Origin: Corallium rubrum
Lineage: Eukaryota; Cnidaria; Anthozoa; Scleralcyonacea; Coralliidae
DNA length: 64,000 nucleotides
Direction of reading: 5' to 3'
Assembly (NCBI GenBank): GCA_964035015.1
Contig: OZ036015.1
Location: 6,154,046-6,218,045, forward strand
The notes below the pieces were generated by a model, which had not been told where the DNA came from, searched no databases, and saw nothing but the letters and a program-made list of their open reading frames with translations. The translations under genes and the position numbers were made by a program. Position 1 is the first letter of the stretch; every line of letters starts with the position of its first letter. Positions 30,136-41,789 of the stretch are shown in pieces.

Positions 30136-30576
30136 TTATCTCCCTGCAGTTCTCTGTGCAAGCAACTGCAACCTTTGCTCTTCATCAAGCCACTTTTGCA
30201 AATTTTTGTTTCTACCAATGGCTTTTAATCGATCAAATGTCATTGGCTCAAACACAATATCATTAATGGATCTCACCCTAGATGTAGCAACAAATGTACA
30301 TCCAGCTACTTTCTCACTTTTACCCAAGTCAACGACAGCCTTTGGTAAAGTCTGTCCCTGTGACTTGTGAATAGTCATTGCATACCTTAATCTCAATGGG
30401 ACCTGTTGTCTTGACATGTACTTCCCATCAGCCATCCACTCAAATACCTTTGGTAGCACTGGTATGCACTTGGGACATGTATCAGTAAATCCCGGGCCTG
30501 TGTAGGCAGGGAAATGTACCAACACAGCGACAGGTAGATTTGGTGGTCCAAGATTTTCTGCAAACCAAATCTCTTC
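30136..30576 (-). CDS. Helitron helicase, C-terminal part
   Basis: The last part of the PIF1-like helicase: NLGPPNLPVAVLVHFPAYTG, then the motif VI region LRYAMTIHKSQGQTLPKAV and a downstream DIVFEPMTFDRLKAIGR-like tail to the stop at 30136. It continues the frame broken at 36890 by the BEL element, with the AACCA duplication at the junction. This part has no frame break of its own. Confidence 0.85.
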   Translation of the reverse strand, partial: EEIWFAENLGPPNLPVAVLVHFPAYTGPGFTDTCPKCIPVLPKVFEWMADGKYMSRQQVPLRLRYAMTIHKSQGQTLPKAVVDLGKSEKVAGCTFVATSRVRSINDIVFEPMTFDRLKAIGRNKNLQKWLDEEQRLQLLAQRTAGR

Positions 30577-30581
30577 AACCA

Positions 30582-30963
30582 TGTCGAATGTTTGTAATCT
30601 TAATTATGTATTTTAGTTATTAATTAGTTTTATATTATTATAGTCAAGGTTTGTAATATGTAGTAAGGTGATACTTGTGAACTTTGATCTGAGACTGAAC
30701 GTGGCATTCACGTGTAAACAATAGACAATGTAAGGTGGAGCTTCCGGGCGACACCGTCGTAAGTATATTTTATAGGATTGAATGTCAGTTGTCACTAGAA
30801 CTTGCCTAGCGAGCAGAATGCTAGCGAGTTACAGAGAAGTAATAAACCTAAGATGTTGAACTAAGACTGTGTGTGATTCTAAAACAGATAGATACAGTCC
30901 CCTGATTGTGGTTTGAACCAGCAGAAGCGCAACTACTTCGACGCGGAGTAGAAAAGTGCAACA
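30582..30963 (+). repeat. 5' LTR of BEL/Pao element
   Basis: 382 bp, starting TGTCGAATG and ending AGTGCAACA. It contains a TATATTTTATAG TATA-like box at about 30763 and AATAAA at 30841-30846, a plausible polyadenylation signal. By eye it is identical to the 3' LTR over its whole length. Confidence 0.95.
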
Positions 30964-31048
30964 CTTGGTCCAGTCGAGCCGGAGGCGAAGATTCGGAGAG
31001 AAGAACTTGGTCCTTCGTCGAAACATCTTCGCGCACTAGAACTTTGAA

Positions 31049-32340
31049 ATGGACGAGTTAACGAAAAAGAAGAGAATACGCGCAGGACACAAAGGTTCAG
31101 CAACAAAGATAGTGGCAAAAATTCACGAAAGGCTTACGAACGCCGACACTGGTGAAACGGACAGAAACGTTTTGAGACAGCTGAAAGACACGTTGAATGA
31201 CAAAATACAGTTACTAAAAGATCTCGATGAAGATATTATCGAGTTAATGAGCAGCAGCGAAGCAGAAGACGCTGACGAGGAACTAGCCAAAGAAATTGAA
31301 GAAGCAGACAATCTGAGAGCAGAGTTGCGAAAACTTATCCTCGATATTGATGACGCGCTGCGTCAAACCGCAGCGCCGACACCGCAAATGACGCCATTCT
31401 CGCCGTTCGTCCGTAACGAACCACAAAAAACTATTCGAGCAAAGCTGCCGAAATTAGAAGTAAAGAAATTCGGTGGTAAAGTGGAAGAGTGGCAAGAGTT
31501 TTGGGACTGTTTCGACAGTTCAGTGAACAAGAACGATTGTTTTGTCTGAGAAGTCTTTTGGTCGAGCCAGCAAAGTCAACCATCGCTGGGTTCGCGCTCA
31601 CAGGAGTAAATTACAAAGAAGCGGTGGATCTTCTCAAGAAGCGTTTTGGAAAGAAAAATGCCATCCAGAAAGCGCACATCCAAGAACTTATGAATATTAA
31701 ACCCGTGTTCAACGATAGAGACATCCAAAGACTCCGGAAGCTGTATGACACGTGCGAGACAAACTACCGAGGTCCAAAAGCCCTGGGAGTGGAAGAGAGC
31801 GCATATTCCACCATCGTAGTGCCAGAGATCTTGGAGAAGTTGCCCGAGTCATTTCGTTTGACCATAACGAGGGGTGTCGACTTTTTGGAAATGGTCAATG
31901 CAAGAAGTTTTGGAAGCCCTGCTGAAGGAGATCGAGCTACGAGAAGCACACGAGTCAGTGGTCACCAAAACCGAGAAGCCAGAAAGAAAGACCCAATATC
32001 AGCAGCGTAGTTTGGGAGGATCAGCCGCAGCTCTCCTTAATATCAGGGAAGAAAAGGCGAAATGTGCATTCTGCATGCAGGAACATCCTCACGAAGAATG
32101 TAAGAAAGTTACCAATGTAAACGAACGTAAACAACTAATTCGTAAGTACGGACGATGTTTTGTTTGTTTAAAAAAGGGACATATAGGTAAAAACTGTTTA
32201 AGCACTAATAATTGTAATGCATGTGGGAAACGACACCATAGGTCTGTTTGTGAGAGTACTGGGGTTCTTGCTGACACTGTTGAGTCCAATAATCATTCTT
32301 GTCTGAGTTCGAAGGGTCGAGTGGCATTGCAGACAGCACA
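31049..32340 (+). pseudogene. BEL/Pao gag region, disrupted
   Basis: MDELTKKKRIRAGHKGSATK begins the gag, with an acidic helical segment and LPKLEVKKFGGKVEEWQEFW, the typical BEL gag core start. A frame break follows at about 31540, where the conserved block before LRSLLVEPAKSTIAGF appears shortened by several residues. A second break, one base, lies near 31890 (DFLE to WSMQEVLEALL). Zinc-binding Cys/His clusters follow: CAFCMQEHPHEEC, CFVCLKKGHIGKNC and CNACGKRHHRSVC. Confidence 0.85.
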
Positions 32341-33710
32341 AGCTTTAGTGAAGGGAGTGAAAGGCAGTGTGAGGGTGCGAGTATTGTTTGACTCAGGAAG
32401 CCATCGCTCCTTTGTGACAGTGAGGGCAGCTCAGGTAGCAGGAATATCAGTTAAAAGGAAAGAATGGATAGAAATAAGAGCGTTTGGGCAAGAGAAGGCA
32501 GAGGGGAAATTACGTGAAGTTTATGAATTGGAAGTGTCACCAGTTGAAGGGGGAGAAAGTGTGAAAATTGAGGTGTACGGAGTGGAGAGCATTTCCCAAA
32601 TAAGAAATGAACATGTAGAATTAAGGAAAAGGGAATATCCACATTTACGAGGTTTGTGGTTCTCGGATGTTTGTAAAGGAAAGGAAGTTTTGGAAATAGA
32701 ATTGTTGATTGGGGCAGATTATCTTTGGCATTTTCAGGAAGGCAGAACAGCTAGAGGAAAAAGTGATGAGCCTGTTGCTGTACACACTAAGCTAGGATGG
32801 GTACTATCTGGTCCCATCAAGGGAAGTAAGTTGAATGAAGAGGATAATACTTTATTTTGTGGTGAGGTGAATTGTGTTGAGCACAGAGTTGTACAGGGTG
32901 ATAAGATACTTGATGAAGGTGTTCAACGACTGTGGGATTTTGAAACATTAGGAATAAGGGAGGAAGATGATGTGCATGAGTCTCTTAAAGATTCAATAAA
33001 GTTTAATGGCAAACGATACAGTGTAAGTTTACCTTGGAAGGAAGGTCATAGTGCTTTACCAAGTAATTATAGTAGTAGTTTGAAGCGGTTAAGAGGTCAA
33101 GTAGTGAGGTTAAAGAAGGATCCAGACATTTTAAATGAATATGACAGAGTAATGAAGGAACAGCTGGAAAGAGGTATTATAGAGCCAGTAGTTGAATTGG
33201 AAAAGGCTAAAATGATTCATTATCTACCACATCATGCAGTAGTTCGAAAGGAGGCCAAAACAACAAAGGTAAGAGTTGTTTATGATGCTTCATGTAAGGA
33301 GTCTGTAAAGGGTACTTCTTTAAATGATTGCCTTCATGTAGGACCACCATTAGCCCCGTTATTGTTCCACATATTATTGAGATTTAGAGAAAGGAGAATT
33401 GCATTAGTGGCAGACATTGAGAAAGCATTTCTCAATGTGGAAGTTAATCAGGTTGATAGGGATTGCTTAAGGTTTCTTTGGGTGGAGGATATCAATGATA
33501 AAGAGATTAAGCCGGTAGAATATAGATTTTGTAGAGTTGTGTTTGGTGTGAACTGTTCACCATTCTTATTGAATGCGACATTGCAGTATCACTTAGACAG
33601 TTTTGTAAGTGAAGATCCTCAGTTTGCAAGAAAATTGAAAGACAGCTTTTATGTAGATGACTTGGTAGCAGGTGAACAGACTGAGATCAAGCACTCTTGT
33701 TGTTTGAATC
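32341..33710 (+). CDS. BEL/Pao protease and reverse transcriptase, first part
   Basis: Open frame to 33727. The aspartic protease active site is LFDSGSHRSFV. The BEL-type linker (LIGADYLWHF, VHTKLGWVLSG) follows, then the RT: YLPHHAVVRKEAKTTKVRVV, YDASCKESVKGTSLND, LVADIEKAFLNVEV (first catalytic Asp), VVFGVNCSPFLLNAT, and the active-site box FYVDDLVAG. The frame breaks about ten residues later, near 33695. Confidence 0.9.
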
Positions 33711-35440
33711 TGCCAATAAAAGGTTAAAGGAAGGAGGGTTTAAGCTTAGGAAGTGGCTTAGTAACAGTGAAGCTTTGTTAGAAAAAATAAAATCTATTGA
33801 AGAAAATGATAGCAAAGAGAATACATTGGACAACCAAACATATGCCAAATCTTCTCTTGGGATGAAGAATGAAAGTGGCACTTCAGAGAAGGTCCTTGGT
33901 ATAGCTTGGAATTGTAAATCAGATACCTTTCAGTTTTGTTTCTTAGGATTGGCAGAGAGAGCAAAATCATTGCCTGTTACTAAGCGTAACATCCTTAGTG
34001 TTTCAGCAGGGTTACTGTATATGATCCTTTAGGTATAATCAGTCCAGTGGCAGTGAGTATTAAGATGTTGTTCCAAGAGTTATGTTTGGAAGGAGTTGCT
34101 TGGGATGATGAGCTTGAAGACAAGAGAAAGAAAACGTGGTTGAAGATCTTGAAAGAGTAAGGCACATTGTGGTAGCCAGATGTGTGTATGGTCAATTAGT
34201 AGGTAAAACAAAGTGTTCATTGCATGGGTTTGCAGATGCTAGCTTAAAGGCCTATTGTGCAATTGTGTATTTTGTGTGCGAGTTAAATGGTGGTTATCAT
34301 GTGGAATTGTTGACCTCCAAAACAAGAATTGCACTAATGAAGGTTCAAACTATTCCCAGGTTGGAACTTATGTCTGCTAGAATTCTAGCTAAATTGATGG
34401 ACACAGTTAGGACAGCGTTGACAGTTGACATAGAGTTTAGCGAGACTCATTACTGGTTAGACAGTAAGACAGCCTTGTGCTGGATTAATAATCGGGGTGA
34501 GTGGAAACAAGTTGTCAGGCATAGAGTAAATGAAATTCTGAAACTGAGTAAGAAGAAGGATTGGGGTCACTGCCCTGGAGAAGAAAACCCTGCTGACCTA
34601 GGCTCTAGAGGGGTATCTGCATCTCAGTTGAAAGAAAGTGAACTTTGGTGGAAGGGACCAAAGTGGTTGTCCAGTCCAAAGAGTCATTGGCCAGTTGCAG
34701 AGGAAATTGCAGCTACAAATGACAGTTTGATAGAAGTTAAGAAAACAATTGTCATGAAAACGCAGGTGGTTGAGAGTCCTAGTATAGCAAATGTGATTGA
34801 CTTTGAGACTTATAGTAAATTAGGTAAACTTGTTAAGGTTACTGCATGGGTGATGAGGTTTATTAAGAATTTGAAGAGGAAATTAGAAGGCAATGAAATA
34901 GAACTTGGTAGATTGAAGGTAGAAGAGATTGCTGTAGCTGAGAGTGCTTTGATAAAGTCTGCTCAAGCAAGTTTGAAGTCTGGAAGTGATTATCAACAAT
35001 TATTCAATCAGTTAGGATTGGTAGAAAGAGACGGGGTGTTGAGGTGCAAAGGTAGGCTTTGTAATGCAGATTTAGAGGACGAGGCTAGGGAACCAATAAT
35101 CCTACCAAAGGAACATTGGATAACTGAATTGATCATTAGGGCATGTCACAAACGAGTACACCATTGTGGACTGCGAGCTACGCTTGCAGAGTTAAGAAGT
35201 AGGTATTGGATACCTAGAGGTAGACAGGTAGTTAAGAAATCAATCAATGAGTGTTTTGTGTGCAAGAAGCACATTGGTAAGTCCTACAGGGCACCAGTAG
35301 AAGCGAATTTGCCAGCATTTAGAGTGCAAGAATCACCACCCTTCTCTAAAGTAGGTGTTGATTTTGCAGGACCATTGTTTGCTAAAGAAGGAAAGGAATG
35401 GTTAAGGTGTATATTGCATTGTTCACATGCTGTGTGACAA
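33711..35440 (+). pseudogene. BEL/Pao RT C-terminus, RNase H and integrase zinc domain, frameshifted
   Basis: The frame from 33697 gives SANKRLKEGGFKLRKWLSNS and the BEL core KVLGIAWNCKSDTFQF, then breaks near 34025. A short piece continues in another frame (DPLGIISPVAVSIK, WDDELED) and breaks again near 34150. From 34136 the frame has RHIVVARCVYG, HGFADASLKAYCAIVY and YWLDSKTALCWINN (RNase H), NPADLGSRG, and the integrase HHCC-type region (CHKRVHHCGLRATLAELRSR, CFVCKK). The last of these breaks just before the integrase catalytic core. Confidence 0.85.
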
Positions 35441-36500
35441 GGGCAGTTCATCTTGATTTAGTGAGGAATCTTAGTGCTCCTTGTTTCTTGAATTGTTTGC
35501 GAAGGTTCACTTCGAGGAGAGGTGCTCCTACACTTATAGTTTCAGACAATGCCAAGACGTTTAAGGCTACACAGAAGGCGTTGAAAGCATTGTATGATAG
35601 TAAAGAAGTGAAAATATATTTGGAGAATAATGGTTTGAAATGGCAATTTAATTTGGAAAGGGCTCCTTGGTGGGGAGGATTTTTTGGGAGGATGGTTGGG
35701 TTGGTAAAGGGGTGTTTGCGTAAGGTGCTTGGTAATGCTAAGTTAACTTTTGACGAATTGCTAACAACTTTGGTTGAGGTTGAAGGTACTCTGAACTCTA
35801 GACCATTGACTTACCTATATGATGAGGTGGAGACGGACGTCTTGACACCTTCACATCTAATATTTGGGCGAAGGCTTGTGTCAATGCCAGATGACGTTAC
35901 CATAAGGTTAATGATGACGAGGGAGAAGTTAAGCGGAGATTTAAGTATTTGGCTAGAATGCGAGTTCACTTTTGGAAAAGATGGCGAAAGGAATATTTGA
36001 CGAATTTAAGAGAATATCACAGAGGAAAGAAAGGAGAGGTGGGTAGATGTGTTAAAGTGGGAGATGTGGTTTTAGTGTTTGACGAGAATCTTAAGAGAGG
36101 ATATTGGAAAATGGCGAGGGTTGAAAGCTTAATGATTGGAAGAGATCAGAGAGTAAGAGGAGCAAGAGTAAAGGTGATAACTAAAGGAAATCCAATGTAT
36201 TTAAACAGGCCAGTACAGAAATTATATCCGTTGGAAGTGAGTGAGAATGATATTGTGAAGACGAAAGAGAAAGGACTTGATGAGGTAAAAGAGAAAGGAC
36301 TTGATGAGGTAAAAGAGAAAGGACTTGATGAGGTAAAAGAGAAAGGAAGTGAAGGAAGTGAAGAAAGGATGATGAAAGCCGAGGTGGAAAGTGGTGTAGT
36401 TGCCAGAAGACCCAGACGGGCTGCGGCCATGGATGCACGTTGGAAAACGCAAGTCATGTTTGAACCCTATAGGCTCAAAGGGGGGAGTGTGTCGAATGTT
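35398..36500 (+). pseudogene. BEL/Pao integrase core and C-terminus, frameshifted
   Basis: Integrase catalytic core residues are visible: D in FTCCVTRAVHLDLV, D in PTLIVSDNAKTFKA and E in VEVEGTLNSRPLTY. A one-base break near 35965 moves to the frame MRVHFWKRWRKEYLTNLREY, followed by KVGDVVLVFDEN and PVQKLYPLE. The C-terminal tail has three KEKGLDEV octapeptide repeats (36264-36345) and ends just inside the 3' LTR. Confidence 0.88.
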
Positions 36501-36885
36501 TGTAATCTTAATTATGTATTTTAGTTATTAATTAGTTTTATATTATTATAGTCAAGGTTTGTAATATGTAGTAAGGTGATACTTGTGAACTTTGATCTGA
36601 GACTGAACGTGGCATTCACGTGTAAACAATAGACAATGTAAGGTGGAGCTTCCGGGCGACACCGTCGTAAGTATATTTTATAGGATTGAATGTCAGTTGT
36701 CACTAGAACTTGCCTAGCGAGCAGAATGCTAGCGAGTTACAGAGAAGTAATAAACCTAAGATGTTGAACTAAGACTGTGTGTGATTCTAAAACAGATAGA
36801 TACAGTCCCCTGATTGTGGTTTGAACCAGCAGAAGCGCAACTACTTCGACGCGGAGTAGAAAAGTGCAAGTAGAAAAGTGCAACA
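36490..36885 (+). repeat. 3' LTR of BEL/Pao element with 14-bp duplication
   Basis: 396 bp. It equals the 5' LTR plus a 14-bp tandem duplication of AGTAGAAAAGTGCA just before the final ACA. No substitution was seen between the LTRs. Confidence 0.95.
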
Positions 36886-36890
36886 AACCA

Positions 36891-39196
36891 CTCCAAATGA
36901 ACCATTGCAAAGGCCAACTTCAGCCCACAGGTTGGATGTCAGCATGACCTCTGCTTTCTTAGACAGGAAGAGCACTGCTTCTAAGCCGCCAGCCTCATCA
37001 GATGTAGCTGCTGATGATCCATGACCAGAGTTCTTTGCCTGAATCTTTGCCACCGCCCGTCCATTGCCTCTCAACTTCTCATAGTTGTACTCTGCTACAC
37101 TCTTGTCAAAGTATAACCGAATAGCATCATTAAACTGATTCATTGCAATATTAGGTGTGGAATGTTGCAGTAGGAGATGCCAGTCTTGTTCTGTTACCTG
37201 TCCATCTCTCAATCTCATCAGCAAGGCTCTGAATGCTTGTGCCTCAGCATTCTCACCAGCCTGTCGCATAATCTCATTCAAAATAACTATAGAATCAAAC
37301 AAAAGATATAATGAATGACCATGATCACTAATAGTGGTTCCATTTCCTGCAATATACAATGGCCGGTCACCCACTGGTGACAACTGACCAAAGTCACCAA
37401 GGAGGATCACTGAAATACCACCAAATGGCTTATCTTCATTCCCTGTGCCAGCACGCAATCTATTGTCTAACCACGACAACATTTTGTGACCAATCATTGA
37501 CATTTCATCGACAATGAGGTAAGCCTTACCTTCCAGTTTTAACTGTAACCGTTGCAACGACTCACCCTGTAGGTCTTTATACTCACGTATAGGAAGTTGT
37601 GCAGCAGAGTGTAATGTCTGGCCATTAATACTAAATGCTGCAATACCTGTTGTTGCAGTTATTATGCAACTGTCACCCAAAACCTGTTTTAAAGCAGTGA
37701 TTAGGTACGTCTTACCTGTTCCTGCAGTACCACATACAATCATGTTGACTGGGTCAGGTTTCTCACCATTTTGCATATGAGAAATAAGAATATCATATGC
37801 AAGTCGTTGCATTTCATTTAGGGTTGATGGATCAATGGGAACTTCATTGCTCACTTGTACATGTCGTTGCCCTTGTTCTTCTGCATCTTTTCTATGCTGA
37901 TAGATCCACCCAGGGCATTCTCGGAGCATCTCCACTGGAACTGTTCGTGCAGCTGCATACCAGTCATTCCCAACCCCAACAGCTGATCACCCAACTCCTC
38001 ATACCGTTGGTTCAATCTGCATAACAGCATCCAGTCATCGAGTTGATTTTCTGGATCATTATTATATTCGTCATCATTATTGTTGCCTGTGTTATCATCA
38101 TTACTATCCTCTTCATTTCCTTCACCTGACATGTTTGAAAACTCTGTCCCGCTCTTCCTCATGACCTAAAACATTCTCTGAAGCAAAATCAGTCTCAAGA
38201 AACATGTAATAGGTGTTGATGAACATTTCATCATTCTCATCATTATTGTCCCATGTATTTGATGGTTCACCCTCCCAGGGTTTGAACTTGATCAACTGAA
38301 ATTTGCAATATCTGCCAAAATCAGGCCCATGGGGGTTTGCTGACACCTTTGGAAAGGTCCTTACAATATATGGTAATGGTCGCCTTCCTTTTTCAGATCT
38401 GATTCTTGTGTACTGTGACACATACTGCATCAAATTCAACTGAGATAGTCCATGGTACCTGCTATTCTCAGTTGAACGCTTACCATAATCTTCAATTGTA
38501 GATTTTTGCAAGACCTCTTCACTTTGATCCTCAGTGTCCATGACAACTCTCCTACTGTTATCTAAAGACACAGTAACAAAGTTATAAGTACATCCTACCA
38601 AAGGCAAGCTCAGCAGCATATGTGCAGTCTCCTGTGCTGCCATGTCACGATCTCCAACAACTTGGATCATTGCCTTTTTGATCGCTGATGATACCTGATC
38701 ATCATTGTGTAATCTAGACACACATGATTGCAAAATTTCTGATGCTTGCTTTGACCGTGGCTCTCCTTTTGCAGCATACTTGGCCATATATCTAGCACAA
38801 GCATTCTGATCAACAATTACCTGCAAATCAACATTAGTGCTCCAATTCTCAAGCATGACCCTATTATGTGAATTTAATCTAGGGTCATTTCTTTTTGTCA
38901 CCAACTCTGTGCTCACCTTGTCATGTGGCAACTTCTCATAACACAGTTTTGTTTCCTCCTCCAATGCCTTTGGGGAACCAAATCTGCATTCTGCAGGAAC
39001 ATCATAACCTTTCTGCTTCAAGCAGTAGGCTGGGCTGCATCTCGTGTGCCTCTCCACAGTATTCACCAATCTGTGGTAGTCATCATCTCTGTTGTGAACC
39101 GCACTCGGTTTGACAGCTGATGGATGTGGCTCAGGAATTTGCCATTGTTCACCTGGTAATTCCTCATTGACGGTTGTCACTAGCCAGTCAACATAT
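36891..39196 (-). CDS. Helitron Rep C-terminus and PIF1-like helicase (exon 2)
   Basis: Entering after the intron it reads YVDWLVTT and VNEELPGEQW. The Rep catalytic tyrosine box CARYMAKYAAKGE (about 38755-38800) has two Tyr in Y-x3-Y-x2-K spacing. A frameshift at about 38130-38160 precedes an acidic linker (DSNDDNTGNNNDDEYNNDPE), and another at about 37900-37935 precedes the helicase. Helicase motifs are Walker A CGTAGTGKTYLI, Walker B YLIVDEMSMIG, LGDFGQLSPVGD, and LTSNLWAEVGLCNGSFG. The frame is cut at 36890 by the BEL element. The two frameshifts mean this copy is probably not translated whole. Confidence 0.85.
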
Positions 39197-39355
39197 CTTC
39201 AAGATAATAATAATTGAAGTAAAAAAAATTAAATGCTATAATTTTAAAAAAAATAAGAAACTGTTGTCAATCTGTTAGCTCTTAAGTCATAAGAATTGTC
39301 CAAATTAAGCCAATTTAAACAATACAATTGTAAATATTAAATATATGTTACTCAC
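39197..39355 (-). other. Probable 159-bp intron in the Helitron gene
   Basis: On the minus strand the first exon ends GTAAA with donor GTGAGT. A T-rich stretch ends in the acceptor CTTGAAG at 39197. Splicing joins RQLVK to YVDWLVTT, a continuous Helitron Rep reading, and removes an in-frame stop. Predicted only from sequence. Confidence 0.7.
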
Positions 39356-41787
39356 TTTACTAACTGCCTCTCGGCTTCTTTTCCACGGTCAATATCTTCC
39401 TGGTAAAAGAAATCAAAATCTTCCATTGACATTGTGGTATCAGCTTGGCTGAAACCCCACCCCTGGGCAGCTTGAGCTCGTAACAATGGAATATCAGGGG
39501 CATTGTTTAACCGGGCACACCCATGGGCATGAATACTTCCCCTGGCCTGATATTCGTAGCGGAACCAATGCCACTCTGCATCCAAAACACCATTCAACCA
39601 ATGTCTGATAAAGTCATCCAGACGCTGCTTAAAATACCAGTCGGTCAAATGGGGCTTGTCAATCACAGCTTGTGCTCGTTCTGACCTTGTAGCATCTTCC
39701 CCTGTCTGCAGTAGTCTTTGCAGATCTGGCCAGTAACTATCAGCAGCACTAAATGTAAAAAAGAAAGTTGGACAACCTTTCTGCTCTATTAGTGCTAGCA
39801 ATTCTTGCAAGCGTTGATACCAGTACTGATTTGTACCTTGCACCTTGGACACATAACGCTGCAATCGATTCACCATTTGCTTACCACTCATTAAAATAAC
39901 CATCTCTTTCAGCTCTTCCATGGTCAAGTTGGCATCAGCTGGATGTTGACGCAAGTAAATATTTGCTTGTGACAATAGTTGATGTCTTTGCTTCATATCT
40001 AGGGCCCAGTATGGAAAACGTGGGTGAGAAGCAAACCTCCATCTATACTCACCATTTGGCAACACTTCAGCAAATTTTTCCAGGTGCTTAAATGCCTCAG
40101 TCAAAGTGACACCATGTTGCCTGGCCCGTGTGGTTGGATCACCTTTCCCAAATGGAAACAATGTGGGAAAAGCCATTGTCACTAGACCATCTGTCTTAAA
40201 CTCATTCACTACATTACCTTCTGTAGATGGCCAGTCAAGTGGATCCTTCTCATTCACTGTCTCTCGAATGGCATCAGCTTCCTTCCTCTGCCTTTGTCGG
40301 TGAGGAATGAATGAGCTGCTCCCACAACCTACAAGAGATTCTTCAACACTGTTGTCAATACCTTCTAGCTCCTGTGGTGGGCCTTCATTTTCATGTTCAG
40401 GAGCTGTTACCTGTACATCTGGTTCAACAACATACCTGAGGTCATCTGGAACACCATCTTCAGGCAAGCTCTGTATTACCTCTCGATCAATCTCTACATC
40501 TTTGAAGTAGGGATTGTTGGTCTTTAACCATAACACAGCCTCGAGAACTCTGTGTCGACGAACAGTGAAATCTCGATGTGTGTTATCCACTCCATGTCTT
40601 CTTATTACCAAAACAGGTAAATCAGCTACATGACATGGCAACCTAGATAAGAAACTCTGGATATCTTGGGGTAAGTTTAGTACATGTCCCTTGTACCCTC
40701 TCTGCCCACCATGTTTCCTGTACACACTCATAATGGGACAGACCCTGACAATTAACATTTCCTCTACCTGGGTTAACCCTTCTAGCTGCTGTGGTACTAT
40801 ACCTGGATCCATGTCATTATCCACACCATAAACTTTTGGAGATTTCTTATCTCTCTTGTACCGATTGCACAGGTAGTTTTCCACCCTCAAATTCTGCTTG
40901 GTTGGCCAGGCTTCTTTACAAACAGTGCATTGTCGATGGTCTAACACTTCTTGGCCAATGTGAAATCTCTCCATTTCAATTTTTGTCCACTGTTGCTCAT
41001 ACCCCCCTTGTTGAAGATACTCTTTTCGACTGTCAACCTGCACCTGTTGTACAGATACATTTTGGGCTCTTCTCTCTGACGAATTCTGCCTGACATGCTC
41101 GAGCCTTCTTGCTCGTTCTTCACACGTTTCAGACTCAATTCGTGCTGCTGTATTTTGTCGGACTCCTTGCAGCCGTTCTGCTCGTTGTTCAAACGTTTCA
41201 GACTCAGTTCGTGCTGCTGTATTTTGTATGACTCCTTGCAGCCGTTCTGCTCGTTGTTCAAACGTTTCAGACTCAATTCGTGCGGCTGTATTTTGTCTGA
41301 CTCCTTGCAGCCGTCCTGCTCGTTGTTCTGGAGTTTCTTCATCAAGTCGGGCTCTTGCATTTTGTCTAAGTACTTGTAGGCGGTCATTTCGTTGGTCAGG
41401 CGTTTCTTCCACTATTCCTGCGGTCGTGTTTGTCGACAGAATCTCGAGTCGGCTTGCTCTTTGTTGTGGCGTTTCTGTTTCTATTCTTGCTCTCGCCTGT
41501 TGTCTCAAACTTCGCAGCCTTCTCTCTCTCTGTTCACTACTTTCTCGCTGCCTTCTCTCTCTAACACGCTGATTTTGCTTACCTCTACTTGTTTCTGAGC
41601 GTTTTTTGTAAGCTTCTCTTCTCTTCGCTAAGCGAACTTCCCTCTCCTCCGCTGTCTCGTTTTCTAGCCTTCGTCGAGCCAGCTCTCTCCGTTTTCGTAA
41701 TCTTTCCGCCTTTTTCTCGTCGCTTTCTCTTTGGATTCGCTCTTGTCGCTTTTCTTTTCCACCTTGTTCATTTGTTTTATCTTTTCC
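39356..41787 (-). CDS. Helitron Rep N-terminus with 23-residue repeats (exon 1)
   Basis: The N-terminal 250 residues or so hold tandem 23-residue repeats (pattern RLxGVRQNTAARIESETFEQRAE; 69-bp DNA period at about 41090-41500), resembling the STPR repeats known from FMBP-1-type DNA-binding proteins. Then come a Cys-rich segment (CTVCKEAWP), the Helitron_like_N region (VTMAFPTLFPFGKGDP, FPYWALDMKQRHQ) and the HUH motif in GSIHAHGCARLNN. The open frame extends upstream of 41508 without Met. An ATG at 41787-41789 fits if one A is missing from a nearby A run, so the true start is uncertain. A donor at 39355 ends the exon. Confidence 0.85.
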
Positions 41788-41789
41788 AT

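Larger units (their letters stand above)
30582..36885 (+). mobile_element. BEL/Pao LTR retrotransposon, complete but defective
   Basis: Bounded by LTRs 30582-30963 and 36490-36885 with TG...CA ends and a perfect 5-bp duplication AACCA (30577-30581, 36886-36890). The internal region encodes gag, protease, RT, RNase H and integrase in BEL/Pao order. A purine tract (AAAGGGGGGAG) precedes the 3' LTR. It lies in the helicase gene of a Helitron in opposite orientation. Confidence 0.95.
30136..41787 (-). mobile_element. Helitron coding region (Rep plus PIF1-like helicase), interrupted
   Basis: Minus-strand Rep/helicase gene of a rolling-circle transposon, in three blocks: 39356-41787, 36891-39196 and 30136-30576. 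Blocks one and two are joined by a probable 159-bp intron. Blocks two and three are separated by a BEL/Pao insertion. The Helitron termini (5' TC and 3' hairpin-CTRR) were not located, so these limits are coding limits only. Confidence 0.85.

Noticed and set aside
40941..41387. 148-residue minus frame with NEQNGCKESDKIQ repeats
   Set aside because: Alternate frame of the STPR-like repeat segment. The Helitron frame continues into recognisable Rep sequence, while this one does not.
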